A stretch of 64,000 nt of DNA, from contig CM075349.1 of assembly GCA_037693485.1 (NCBI GenBank), forward strand, positions 68,675,001 through 68,739,000. The letters run 5' to 3'. Both the position numbers and the translations under genes were made by a program. This document shows, piece by piece, positions 1 through 10,152 of the stretch. Numbering within the stretch: position 1 is the first letter of the stretch; each line of letters begins with the position of its first letter. This DNA comes from Kitagawia praeruptora (Eukaryota > Streptophyta > Magnoliopsida > Apiales > Apiaceae). Below the pieces are notes generated by a model. That model was not told where the DNA came from. It saw only the letters and a program-made list of their open reading frames with translations, and did no database searches.

Positions 1-196
1 CTTCCAACAATAATCACATAATATAGTTCATAATAATACTAAACCAGACAATAATTAAATAATTCGCTTGTGAAATTCCTTGAACTGGAATAATGAACAA
101 TAAAATAAAATAAAAATTTCCTCCTCATTTTAGGAAAAACATTAATATTCTTAAAATAATATTAAAAATCATTTTCTGAAAATTCGGGTTATTACA
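1..196 (-). mobile_element. Start of a Tekay/Del-type gypsy LTR (partial)
   Basis: Read on the minus strand from base 196, the sequence begins TGTAATAACCCGAATTTT, the usual start of Tekay/Del chromovirus LTRs and close to the start of the LTR at 20946. It abuts copia integrase codons exactly at this point, so it is most simply an LTR inserted into the copia remnant. The rest lies outside the window, so the target duplication cannot be checked. Confidence 0.55.
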
Positions 197-1164
197 GTAG
201 ACATAGCTTCGGCCCAAAAATATTTAGGTCGACGATATTCATTAAGCATTGTGCTAGCCATTTCTTGTAAAGTTCTATTTTTCCTTTCAACAACTCCGTT
301 TGATTGTGGAGTATACGGAGCGGAAAAATTATGAGTGATACCATTTTCATCACAAAAATTGGTAAAACTAGAATTCTCAAATTCTTTACCATGATCAGTC
401 CGTATATAGACTATGGTATTATTTTGTTGATTTTGAATCTTTTTACATAGGGAAGTGAAAGATTCAAAAGCATCACTTTTATTTTTGAGAAATTCCGTCC
501 ACGTGTATCGTGAATAATCATCAACGATTACTAACGTGTATGAGCAACCTCCGAGGCTTTGAATAGGAACCGGACCAATTAGATCCATATGTAAAAGCTC
601 GAGATGTCTAGAGGTAGATATCATAAACTTTGCTTTATGAGAGGCTCGAATTTGTTTTCCAATTTCGCAAGCCTCGCAAGTATGATCTTTTTGATAATTT
701 AGCTTTGGTATACCTCGTACATGATCTTTTGTTGATATGTTTTTAATCAACTTCATATTTGCATGTCCTAATCTTCGATGCCAAAGCCAAGGGTCATCGT
801 TTGTAGTGATTAGGCATACGTTCTCATGTTTGCTCATGTCACATGTATAAACATTTTTGTTTCGGGGACAAGTAAGAACCAATTTCCAATCTTTATCCAA
901 AATACAACAATGAGTAGTATAGAAAATTACCTTGTAATCATTGTCGCAAAGTTGACTAATCGAGAGTATATTGTACCTTAGTCCCGAGACTAGTTGTACG
1001 TTTGAAATCTTGAAGCGACTATTCTCGATGTCTCCTATTCCGATAATGATTCCTTTACTACTATCTCCGAATGTAACACTTCCCGCAGTTACATTTTTAA
1101 TGTTGTTCAAAAGTGACTTATTACCAGTCATATGTCTTGAACATCCACTATCAAGGTACCACAT
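169..1164 (-). pseudogene. Copia-1 protease end, GAG-pre-integrase and integrase
   Basis: The reading frame (331 codons) opens next to the aspartic protease motif LDSGCSRHMTG. An HHCC-type GAG-pre-integrase domain follows at about residues 125-175 (WHRRLGHAN ... CEACEIGKQ). The integrase core has catalytic Asp in HMDLIGP (about 194), Asp in RTDHGKEF (about 257) and Glu in GVVERKNR (about 293), a DDE triad. The frame breaks after FWAEAMST; the last nine residues come from the neighbouring LTR. A TAG lies just upstream of the protease motif, cutting this part off from Gag. Non-functional fragment of a copia polyprotein. Confidence 0.88.
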
Positions 1165-1707
1165 GTCTTGTTTCGCGGCAAGACAAACCTACAAAATAAA
1201 TCAATTAAATTTATAGGTACCCTTTCATCTTGAGGGTCCTGGGGTTAGTACATCATAATCAACATTAGCATGAAAAAATCTAGGCATAGAATAATCATAG
1301 TTAGGCATGTATAGATTTCTAGGAGCATAATGTCTAGCATGATGTGTAGGTCTAGCATGATGAGTATATCTAGAGTTATCACGATGCACATTATATCTAT
1401 CATTTGCAAAGTAGGGAGCATATTGAGGATAGACATTCCGATTAGGAACATATTGATTTCTAGATGCATACCTACTAGCATTGTTCCGATACATTGTATT
1501 TCTATTTTGAAACACCCTAGGTTGTTGAAACCTTTGTTGCCTTTGAACATTATTAGCAACTCTATTTAATGGTACTTGTCTTTCAATTGTATTATGTGGG
1601 TTTGATCCTTTACGAACCCATATATGCTTCCCCTTAATCTCACCATTCTTGTATTTGCAATCAAAGACGGAATGTCCATCTTTGTTACAATAAGTGCATC
1701 TTAAAAT
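1165..1707 (-). pseudogene. Copia-1 Gag tail with second zinc knuckle
   Basis: Directly after the TAA near 1708 the minus strand encodes a CCHC knuckle (CTYCNKDGHSVFDC, about 1650-1695), then a KHIWVRKG motif and a linker rich in Arg, Asn, Tyr and His (1225-1515). In Sireviruses this second knuckle and the K-x-W-V motif stand between Gag and protease, so this is the Gag-protease linker. Stops at both edges separate it from its neighbours. Confidence 0.65.
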
Positions 1708-2730
1708 TTATGGTTGAGGAGGAGCAATATTAGGTTGCACTCTTGGTTGAACATCTCGCACGGAAGGAGTGTTCCTATCATATCCTAAACCTTCACGGTT
1801 ACGGGATACTTGAGAGTGTACCATTCGGTCTAACATCTCATTGCCTTTAGTAAATCTTTGAACAACCATTTCAAGGTTTTCTTTTTCTCTTTCTAAGGCA
1901 TCAATCTTGCTGTTAAGGAATCTTTCTTGATCCATAACTTGAGATATGAGTTTGAAATTTTCTTCTTTCAATCTTTGAGTTTCTTCTTGTAATTTCTTTT
2001 CTTTTAACTCAAAGTTTTGTGATAACTCATTCTCTTTTACAAGATTGTTTTCATGAGATTGAGATGCTATACTATTTCGAACCATTGATTCGTTTTGAAT
2101 CTTTAAGTTCAAAAGATCAACATTAAGTTTACTAATGTTGTCGTTGAGTTGCAACTTTTCATTTTCTAACTCTTCAACTTGAAGTACTAAAGCCACATTT
2201 TCTACTTCAAGTTTGAGAGTATTGTTCTTGAATTGATTGACTTCATCTTTCAAGAGATGGTTTTGGTCATTCAAGATCATTATTTCACTTTCATCTTGGA
2301 TTTTTGAATCCATCATCCGAGTGAACTCTTTACTTTGCGTATGATGCATTTCTTCGAGTTTCATTTTCTCGGACCAAAATAAGTGAAGCCTTTTATCAGC
2401 ATCTTTATATTTGTTGTTGATGCCTACTACAAGCTCAATCAAATCATGCTTACTCATATCAACTAGATTCAAGTTAGATTCATCTAATTGCAACTTATTT
2501 GAAATATAGTCGAGATTAGCGTTTACCTCTTGATTTGAAGTGGAGGCTTGTGTTGATGTAGCTTCGTCTCCGATAGCCCTTAAGCATAGGTTGACAACTT
2601 CTTCACTAGCTTCCGAAGATTTTTCATCTTCACTTAAATCCCAACCGTTTTCGGCCACGAGAATTCGTCCTTTTGAAAGCTTAGGGCATTCTCTTTTAAA
2701 ATGACCCTGTTGCTTACACTCGAAGCACAC
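1708..2730 (-). pseudogene. Copia-1 Gag, first zinc knuckle plus coiled coil
   Basis: A 340-codon frame starts in the nucleic-acid-binding knuckle CFECKQQGHFKREC (residues 2-15, CX2CX4HX4C). An acidic/Ser stretch follows, then roughly 200 residues of Leu/Glu/Lys/Asn heptad-like sequence typical of a long coiled coil, found in Sirevirus Gag. It ends at a TAA just before the second knuckle. The frame changes at its start relative to the upstream Gag part, so a frameshift lies near 2730. Confidence 0.75.
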
Positions 2731-3215
2731 TTCTTGAGTTTCTTCCGGATTTTGTTCCTTGTGCTTTGGAGGAGTGTAAGTAGGATTGTTGTTGACATGG
2801 CATTATTATAGGAATTATTATTTTGAGTGCCTTTGCCTTTGTTATAGCTCGTTGTCGGAAAATTACTTTTATACTTAGGAGTGTAATTTTGAGAGTAATT
2901 TGGCCTTCCGTTAGAGTTGAAAACTCTTTGTTGGTTATTGGATTTTAGGAAGCCTTTTCCGTATCTTTGAGCTTTGCTTTGAAGCACACGACGAAGTTGT
3001 CTCGTTAGTAAAGCTATTTCGCTTTCATCGAGATCTTGGAGTTCTTCGTTCAATTCCTCGTCGTTTTCATTTTCATCGATCAATATGGCTTTTAGTGCCA
3101 TATTTTTCTTTTTGTCTTCCACTTTGGGAATGACTTTATCCGGTAAATTATCCTCTTCGTATGCACGAAGGTTTCCGAATAAACTATCAATGTCATAATC
3201 ATTTAGATTATGCAT
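2634..3215 (-). pseudogene. Copia-1 Gag central part
   Basis: A 193-codon frame beginning with a LEDYDID-like motif (HNLNDYDIDSLFGNLRAYE), then an acidic stretch (ENENDEELNEELQDLDESEIALLTRQLRR) and a basic Asn/Ser/Tyr-rich tail. It links the UBN2 domain to the zinc knuckle in long plant copia Gag proteins. It overlaps the next Gag frame by about 100 bases, where a frameshift has separated the parts. Confidence 0.7.
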
Positions 3216-3269
3216 TTCTTTAATAGTTGTAACTTTAACCTTCCAACTAGGAGGTAAAGATTTAAGAAC

Positions 3270-3731
3270 TCATCGGTTCTTTTCATTTCGAGAATACTTC
3301 TTCCCGAGTTGAGATAATTCATCGATAATACAAGTAAATCTTATTTCCATATCGATGATATTTTCTCCATCTTGGAGTTTAAAGTTCTCGTATTCATGGA
3401 TTAAAGTATCCATTCGAGAATCTTTTATATCAACGGTTCCTTCGTAGGTTACCACTAATTTGTTCCACATTTCTTGTGCCGACTTGCAATTGTTTACTCG
3501 TTTATACTCTTTTTCAGCAAGTGCACTTGTGAGAACCATTTCCGCCTTTGCGGCAGTATTCATCATATTTTCTTCGGCAAGAGTATATTCGCTAACCTTC
3601 TTTTCAACAATAACTCCGTCGATAGTTTCGGTAGGAATAACGACTCCGTCTTCTATGGCCATCCAAACTTTGACTCCTTGAGATCTAGCATAGATGCGGA
3701 ACCTCGTACTAATGGCCCAGCAACAAGACAA
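3270..3731 (-). pseudogene. Copia-1 Gag N-terminal (UBN2) domain
   Basis: Residues from about 20 on match the UBN2/DUF4219 Gag domain of plant copia elements: VWMAIEDG, an alpha-helical middle with AQEMWNKLVVTYEGT, then a conserved YENFKLQDGENIIDMEIRF segment. The first 20 residues are out of pattern, and the true start is missing because the element is interrupted near 3743. Structural capsid-like role in the parent element; no function expected here. Confidence 0.75.
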
Positions 3732-3742
3732 AAACAGATCTA

Positions 3743-5499
3743 TCTATACTATATTATAAAAGACGAAACATTAAAAGTTTTGGTACGGTACTTACCTTAT
3801 TAAAAGTTTTGGTATGGTGGGTACTTACCTTATTATTTCTCCTAAATAATAAATAACCAATTACCTTTTTCAGCACTTCTTCTAAATAATAACGAACCAA
3901 TTACCTTTTTCAGCTATTATCTTATCTAAATTTTCTAACTAAAATATCTTTAATGAAAGAAACTAATAATATTATAATTACTAATAAATAACTGATTACC
4001 TTTTTCAGTTAAAAGGTAATATCGTTTCTATATTTTCTAACTAAAATATCTCACTTTCTCCAAAATAATAATTAACCAATTATCTTTTTTATCTATTAAC
4101 CTTCCTAGCTAAAATCTCTTCTTTCCAAAAATATGGTCATTCTAATTAATGAAATAAACTAATAATATTATAATTACTAATAACTAAATGATTACCTTTT
4201 CCAGTTAAAAGGTAATATCTTTTCTACATTTTTTAACTAAAATATCTCATTTTCAAACTTCATATTTTTACTTAATTAACCTTAATAATATTTATTATTT
4301 GTAAAAATATATAATTATATTTTATAAAATAAAATAACGATATTACAGTTCCTATTAACTAATCAATTACCTTTTCAACTGAAACACATTATCTTTTCTA
4401 ACTTTTGTGATCAGAGCCCATCCTTTCCAAAAATTTCACGGGCAATTCTATTTAATGAAATAAACTAATAAAATTATTACCTTATTTAATTGTTTTACTT
4501 TATTACCCTTAATTATTTTATTTAATTATATAAAAACAAAACACAATCTTTTCTCAAAATATTACACGCAGCTCTTTCCAATATTTCTCCTAAATAATAA
4601 CTAACCAATTACCTTTTTCAACACTTCTTTTAAATAATAACGAACCAATTACCTCTTCCAGCTATTACCTTCTCTAACTTTTCTAACTAAAATATCTTTA
4701 ATGAAACAAATTAATAATATTATAATTATTAATAAATAACTGATTACCTTTTTCAGCTAAAAGGTAATATCGTTTCTATATTTTCTAACTAAAATATCTC
4801 ATTTTCTCCAAAATATTAATTAACCAAATATCTTTTTGATCTATTAACTTTTCTAGCTAAAATATCTTCTTTCAAAAAATATGGTTATTCTAATTAATGA
4901 AATAAATTAATAATATTATAATTACTAATAGCTAACTGTTTACCTTTCTCAGTTAAAAGGTAATATATTTTTAAATTTTCTAACAAAAATATCTCATTTT
5001 CAAACTTCATATTTTTACTTAATTAACATTAATAATATTATTATTGGTAAAAATAATATGATCACTTTAATTAAAATCTTTTTACGGAAGCAAAAACATA
5101 TTATTTAATAGATCACTAATAACTAATTGGTTACCTTTTTCAGCTAAAACGTAATATCTTTTCTATATATATTTTCTAACTAAAATATCTCATTTTCAAA
5201 CTCTTTTCTCTTAAATAATTATCCTTACTTAAATATTTGTTATTGGTAAAAACATGTTATCTTTTCTATTTTTTTTAATAACTAATTAATTTCATTTTTA
5301 GGTAGTACACATTATCTTTTATATTCTAAAAATATTATGGGGAATTATATTTAATAAAATTAAATATTATTATGATCACTAATAACTAACAAATTATATT
5401 TTCAGCTAAAACACGCTACCTTATATATTTTATTTTACTAAAATCTTATATTTTACAATACTATCACGGATAATTGTAGTCAATTAAATAATACCCTAA
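3743..5499 (+). mobile_element. Probable non-autonomous Helitron
   Basis: The left edge reads A|TCTATACTATATTATAAAAG, a good Helitron 5' end (TC after A). The right edge has a short hairpin (TAATTG, loop TAGT, CAATTA at 5471-5486) about 9 nt before CTAA|T at 5496-5500, which fits the CTRR|T rule, though the stem is weak and AT-rich. The interior is AT-rich, non-coding, and built from a direct duplication. No Rep/helicase. It separates copia Gag (left) from a copia LTR piece (right). Confidence 0.42.
3831..5045 (+). repeat. Direct duplication, offset about 745 bp
   Basis: The block from about 3831 to 4290 recurs at about 4578 to 5045 with the same order of landmarks: CTCCTAAATAATAA, CCAATTACCTTTTTCA, TTAAAAGGTAATAT, ATATGGT and CTTCATATTTTTACTTAATT. 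Each block also contains smaller degenerate repeats of the ATTACC...GGTAAT type. No coding potential. Confidence 0.75.
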
Positions 5500-5513
5500 T
5501 CATGAGTAATAAT

Positions 5514-5818
5514 TGTTAGGTCCCGTAAGAGGGCTATTTTAAGCTAGAAGGAGGGTTGAATAGCTTAATATCCAATTTAAAAATTATTATGGTGTTTTAA
5601 AATATTTTTCCCTTTTTAAAATATTTTACCGAGTCGTTAGCAGTTTATAAGTGCGGAAAATAAACGACAAGTAAAGAAAATACCACGCAGGAGATTTTAT
5701 CCTGGCTCGCGATGGCGCAACCCCTAATGGATTCGCTCACCCCTACTCTAGTCCCCGAGCTCCTCTCCGGACTCGAGATTTTCCCTTAAAAATAAACTCG
5801 CTCCTTTAGTAGGCGGAG
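5514..5818 (-). mobile_element. Copia LTR fragment
   Basis: On the minus strand this segment ends GGGACCTAACA, preceded by CTATTCAACCCTCCTTCTAG, which resembles the U5 end of plant copia LTRs. It may be the 5' LTR of Copia-1, separated from its Gag by the Helitron. A tRNA-Met binding site does not follow the LTR end, so part is missing. Its right end is cut at 5819 by the Tat LTR. Confidence 0.4.
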
Positions 5819-6714
5819 TGTTATAGCCAAATTCGGTTTGGGTATTTTCAAGATGGATTCGGGTCGGTATCGGGTTCAATTTGGAATTTTAGAGAACAAA
5901 TTAGGGATTTCTAGAAGTTAGGGCGCGCCCTGGGGGTTTAGGCCACACCCTGGGATATGATGGAATTCCAGAATGTCAATAATGTCGATTTCGTATTTGA
6001 TTATTGAAGAATTCCCTCCTGTCGTATCTCAGGAGGGGGATGTCCGTCGCAGAAGGCCTCCAGGGGTTTGCCTGGATATAAGGACCCTTATTAGACACTA
6101 AGGGTGCGCCCTAAGGTGGAAAGATGGGGACTTTTTGGTGTGTGCTTTGGGAGCTCTGTTCCTGTAGCCAATGGGCACACCCTCATTGGGGAACTTTGGA
6201 GTAATCCTGCACTTTGCACCCAAAAGCTCTGGATCACCTGTCCTGCTATCTGGTGGGTGCTTCTCATTCGGGGGACAGGGATGCGTTCTGCACTTGAGGT
6301 AAACCACGGCTATACCTGCATCCTTGAAATCAAGAAATAGCTGGTAGCGGATAGGACTAGTCCTCGACGGGGGAAGTTTCCTTATCCGTGAAGTCTTGAG
6401 ATCCTGGATGAGCCTTGGGCCTTTGTGGTTAGGCTTCATAGTAGAACATTCCGGAAGCTGGTCCGTTATCCAAGCCCATTTGGGTTTCTTGCTCTCCAAG
6501 AACTACGTCTGGCTTGATCCCTATAAATACAAGGGTACGTAGGCCGATTGAGGGGTTGGAAGTCGAGAGCTCTGAAATAGCCGCCACTAACCCTATCAAT
6601 CTCAGACACCAATTACAAACAGCCACCACTCTTTTTGGCAAAGAACCACCACAATAGATCTTGTTTCCGGCGAAGTACCTCAAAATTTATTGTTACCAAA
6701 TTCCTCCGTCAACA
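5819..6714 (+). repeat. 5' LTR of the Tat element
   Basis: 896 bp running from TGTTATAGCC to CGTCAACA, so the ends are TGTT...AACA, and it lies directly before the primer site. The 5 bases before it are CGGAG; no partner duplication can be seen because the right end of the element is lost. It contains four copies or variants of the GGGCGCGCCC palindrome (5920, 5940, 6101, 6173). Confidence 0.75.
6522..6529 (+). promoter_or_regulatory. LTR TATA box
   Basis: TATAAATA inside the LTR, 193 bp before its end, at the position expected for the U3/R promoter of the Tat element. Confidence 0.5.
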
Positions 6715-6716
6715 AA

Positions 6717-6735
6717 TTGGCGCTAGAAGGAGGGG
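6717..6735 (+). other. Candidate primer binding site
   Basis: TTGGCGCTAGAAGGAGGGG begins 2 nt after the LTR end. Tat and Athila elements have a TGGCGCC-type site here; this copy has TTGGCGCT, so it is one base off in the core. Confidence 0.55.
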
Positions 6736-6768
6736 AGCCAATCAAGATCTTCATCTTAGGAGGAAAAG

Positions 6769-9700
6769 ATGTCTCACAATCAACACAGGGGTTCTCACGA
6801 AGAAGATGATTACGATTCTGAAGATAGTTTGGAGGGTAACCAAGCTCGTCATGAAGCTAATGTTCCAGAGGAAAACCCCGCTCATCCACACCACCATGGA
6901 ACTCCAGCCGCCGGCGGTGGCCAGCCGCCTGTTCTTATCAGTAACGCGACATTAATGGAACAGCTGTATCGTATGGGAGATGCCTTAAATAATTTCGGAG
7001 CAAGATTGAGTTCGGTGGAGGAAAATCAGGGATCAAGGAGAGAATCTCGGAGCATCCCACGAAATCATCGCCGGTTAGGGAAATCCCCTCATATTGAGGA
7101 GGATTCCCGAAAGAGGGAGGAAAATCAGGAAAGAAGATTTCAGCTGGTCACTCCTCGAAGGTTAGATTATTCTGATCCTATTGTTGAACATCCTAGTGAA
7201 GATAATTCTGAACGCAGGTTGTCGAATCCTCAAGATAGGGCGCGCCCTCATCCACACTACTCAGGGCGCACCCTTGGTGAAATCCAAAGGGATGAAGAGC
7301 AGATGGCAAGGGAAAGGAGAGATTATGCCAGCCTGAAGGAACGCCTTGGAATAAGGCTTAATGATGATGATTTAAGGATGGTACTTCTTGAGCAACAGAA
7401 GAAAAGCGAGTATTTGGAATCAAGGCCCCATGATTCACAACGCGTGCCCCCTGACAACAGGTCGAGGCCCCTTGGACATGGACGGACACTTGCCCACAAT
7501 AACAATCCACAGCGCGTGCCCCCTGTTCACAACAGGTCGCGGCCCCTTGGATTTAAACAAGCTTTTCATCATGATACTCCTGGAACAAGAGGAAACTGTG
7601 ATAATAACGGTGATAAAAGAATGGATTTGCATCAAGGAAATGGACGGCCCCGTAATCAAGGCGCGCCCTCAGGTGGGAGATCTCCTCGCATTCATCAAGT
7701 TCATTCAAGCACCTCTATTGAGTCCGGGTCAAGGACGCGCCCTCACTCAGGAGAACAATATCAAAGAGGATCGCGAGGAAATCCACAGCCTCGAGGAAAT
7801 CCACAGCCTCAAGGGAATCAACGGCCTCAGGGAAATCCAGAGATTGAGGGAAATCCTCAAGGCCAGCAAACTCAAACTCAAGGAGATGTTGTGGTTCAAC
7901 CTCAAGCGGGGGCTCAGGGAGGTACTCAGACAACAGCTCCACCTCCACCTCCATCCCCGGGGGGTACACAAACTGCGACACAACCAAATATTCAGAATGT
8001 TCCCGGGGTCAGAACTTTTAATGTGGATGACTTAAAGAAGCTCCTTGCTCACTTGGATGGAAGAAGAATATCTGCTACTGCGCAAACATCCTCTCCCTTT
8101 TCAACTGAAGTTAGAGAGGCGCAGCTTCCTACAGGGTATAGATCTATGACAAATGATTTACGTTTTCATGGAAACGCAGACCCTGTGCAATTCCTCGGAC
8201 GCTTTGATATCGAGATGGATGTTTATCATGTGACGGAGTTAGCTAGGCATCGATTGTTGGCAGCAACTTTCAGGGAGAGTGCTCAGCAATGGTTTCAGAA
8301 ACTTGGCCCGGGAGTGATTACATCTTGGCACGTGATGAGGAATTTGTTTTTGACTAAATTCCAAGCGGCAGTGAAGTATGCCCCTCCAGTCACAACTTTG
8401 GCTAATATCAAGCAAAGGGAAGGAGAAAGTTTGCAATCTTATTTCAAAAGATTCAACTCGGAGTCTACTTTGGTGAGAGGAGCGACTGATGAAACGGTCA
8501 AGAGTTTCTTAATAGCTGGATTGTCAGTAGGAACTAATTTCTGGAAGCATCTCCAAGGGCGAGATCCACCTACTCTGGCCGATGTGTTTGCACAGGCTGA
8601 GTCTTTCAAGATCGTAGAGCAATCCTTAGCAGACAATCGAAAATCAGATCCTCAAAGTGGTATTAAGGGAAAGACTAACAAGAGGAAGGACAGGTCACCT
8701 AGCCCAACACGTCGTATAGCGACTGGTACCAATCGAGTGAATTTAGCTGATTCTAGAGGAAATTGGGGTCCCCCTGATACTTACACCTATGATCAAAGGC
8801 CGGGTAATTATACTCCCCTGGCAGCCTCCATTGAACATATTTTCGAAGTAAACAAAAATAAAGGATTCTTCAGGAAGCCAAAGCCTCTCTCTTCTTGGCA
8901 AAGTAAAGACAAGAGGAAGTATTATGAATTCCATGAATCTTCAGGGCACAATACTCATGAGTGTCGTCAATTGAAGGATGAAATTGAAGATTTGATCAAG
9001 GAAGGATATTTGACAGAATGGATTGTCAGAGAGGTAAAAAAATATAGGGAGAATCCTGATAAGAGGGATGGAGGGCGCGCCCTCCATGATGATGGCAAGC
9101 CCGAAGAGAAAAAGTTCGTCAAGGAAGGAAGTATTCACACCATTTATGGAGGACATCACCTGGGAGGTGACAGTAATCATGCTATGGAGAGGTATGCTAG
9201 AGAAGCAAGATACCGGCCTCTTACAAATGTGAATAGCTTGGAGTTGAGGCCACCCAAATTGTTTAAGGGAGAGTATGCAGATATTACTTTCACTGAAGAA
9301 GAAGCTAGGTGGGTACATCATCCCCACAATGATGCTTTGGTGGTAGTCATTCAGATTGGTTCCAAAAATGTGCATCGAGTTTTTGTTGACAATGGAAGTT
9401 CAGTGAATATTCTGTACTATAGTACTTATAAGAAGCTGGGACTTCTAGATAAGGATATGATTCAAGACAACGGTTGGATCTATGGATTTTCGGGTGAGTC
9501 TGTGAAGGTCATGGGGGCTATCAAGCTACCAGTAACTCTCGGGGAAGGAACTCTTTCTGTGACTCAAATGATGGATTTCATGATTTTGAATGTGGAATCG
9601 TCACACAATGCTTTGGTAGGTCGTCCCTTGTTGAAAGAAATGAAGGTTGTGACCTTCATCTATCATCTTGCAATGAAGTTTCCTACGCCAAACGGTGTGG

Positions 9701-10149
9701 GAACAATCCGAGGATCCCAGCATGATTCAAGAGATTGTTATCACAAGGCAATCAAGGGATTCAGAAGACAGCAGGATGGAGGGCGCGCCCTCAGTGAAAG
9801 TAGTTCAGGGGTTATGAGTATTGTCCCGGGAGAAGTAAAGGTCCATTATCTTGTCCAAGAACCAGTAGAAGACGCGCCCCCATTTAGGGCGCGCCTTGAG
9901 GAGAGTATTCCGGTACTTGGAGATTTACAGGAAGGAATTCTGGAGGAAATTGAGGAAGATTCAGAGGAAGTAATTTCTGTGAATATTAGAGGAGAACAGG
10001 TTGAAGGTAGACGCATGCTACTTGAGGGTTTGGTGCATACCCTTGTTGAGGAAGACTTCCCTCTTAAAGAGGACGCGTCCTCCAAGGATGCAGCACTGAT
10101 GGAAGATCCACGAAGTTTTAATTTTGATCTAGATCCAAGAACACCATAA
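6769..10149 (+). CDS. Tat Gag-protease polyprotein
   Basis: 1,126 codons from an ATG 54 nt after the LTR. Residues 1-440 are low-complexity and basic, with tandem Gly-Asn-Pro-Gln repeats at about 335-370. Residues about 455-620 form the retrotransposon Gag domain (WFQKLGPGVITSW, FLTKFQAA, ESLQSYFKRFN). A knuckle-like motif at about 717 reads YYEFHESSGHNTHEC: the first Cys of the usual pattern is Tyr, so metal binding is doubtful. The aspartic protease motif FVDNGSSVNILY is at about 872. The frame stops at TAA, and pol continues in the same frame straight after, so the stop is either a natural readthrough site or a Gln codon changed by one base. Many Arg-Ala-Leu or Arg-Ala-Arg-Pro tracts are translations of the GGGCGCGCCC palindrome. 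Confidence 0.9.
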   Translation: MSHNQHRGSHEEDDYDSEDSLEGNQARHEANVPEENPAHPHHHGTPAAGGGQPPVLISNATLMEQLYRMGDALNNFGARLSSVEENQGSRRESRSIPRNHRRLGKSPHIEEDSRKREENQERRFQLVTPRRLDYSDPIVEHPSEDNSERRLSNPQDRARPHPHYSGRTLGEIQRDEEQMARERRDYASLKERLGIRLNDDDLRMVLLEQQKKSEYLESRPHDSQRVPPDNRSRPLGHGRTLAHNNNPQRVPPVHNRSRPLGFKQAFHHDTPGTRGNCDNNGDKRMDLHQGNGRPRNQGAPSGGRSPRIHQVHSSTSIESGSRTRPHSGEQYQRGSRGNPQPRGNPQPQGNQRPQGNPEIEGNPQGQQTQTQGDVVVQPQAGAQGGTQTTAPPPPPSPGGTQTATQPNIQNVPGVRTFNVDDLKKLLAHLDGRRISATAQTSSPFSTEVREAQLPTGYRSMTNDLRFHGNADPVQFLGRFDIEMDVYHVTELARHRLLAATFRESAQQWFQKLGPGVITSWHVMRNLFLTKFQAAVKYAPPVTTLANIKQREGESLQSYFKRFNSESTLVRGATDETVKSFLIAGLSVGTNFWKHLQGRDPPTLADVFAQAESFKIVEQSLADNRKSDPQSGIKGKTNKRKDRSPSPTRRIATGTNRVNLADSRGNWGPPDTYTYDQRPGNYTPLAASIEHIFEVNKNKGFFRKPKPLSSWQSKDKRKYYEFHESSGHNTHECRQLKDEIEDLIKEGYLTEWIVREVKKYRENPDKRDGGRALHDDGKPEEKKFVKEGSIHTIYGGHHLGGDSNHAMERYAREARYRPLTNVNSLELRPPKLFKGEYADITFTEEEARWVHHPHNDALVVVIQIGSKNVHRVFVDNGSSVNILYYSTYKKLGLLDKDMIQDNGWIYGFSGESVKVMGAIKLPVTLGEGTLSVTQMMDFMILNVESSHNALVGRPLLKEMKVVTFIYHLAMKFPTPNGVGTIRGSQHDSRDCYHKAIKGFRRQQDGGRALSESSSGVMSIVPGEVKVHYLVQEPVEDAPPFRARLEESIPVLGDLQEGILEEIEEDSEEVISVNIRGEQVEGRRMLLEGLVHTLVEEDFPLKEDASSKDAALMEDPRSFNFDLDPRTP

Positions 10150-10152
10150 CCT

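Larger units (their letters stand above)
197..3742 (-). mobile_element. Copia-1: Sirevirus-like Ty1/copia remnant
   Basis: On the minus strand, in order from the right: Gag N-terminus with a UBN2 domain, Gag zinc knuckles and coiled coil, protease, GAG-pre-integrase and integrase core. This is copia order. Long Gag, two CCHC knuckles and the KxIWVxK-type motif after the second knuckle suggest the Sirevirus lineage. RT and RNase H are absent, lost to the left where a Tekay LTR begins. The 5' end is cut near 3743 by a probable Helitron. Several stops and frameshifts make it dead. Confidence 0.85.

Noticed and set aside
7715..7987. Antisense frames opposite Tat gag
   Set aside because: They are complements of the Gly-Asn-Pro-Gln repeat region and have no start context or domain.
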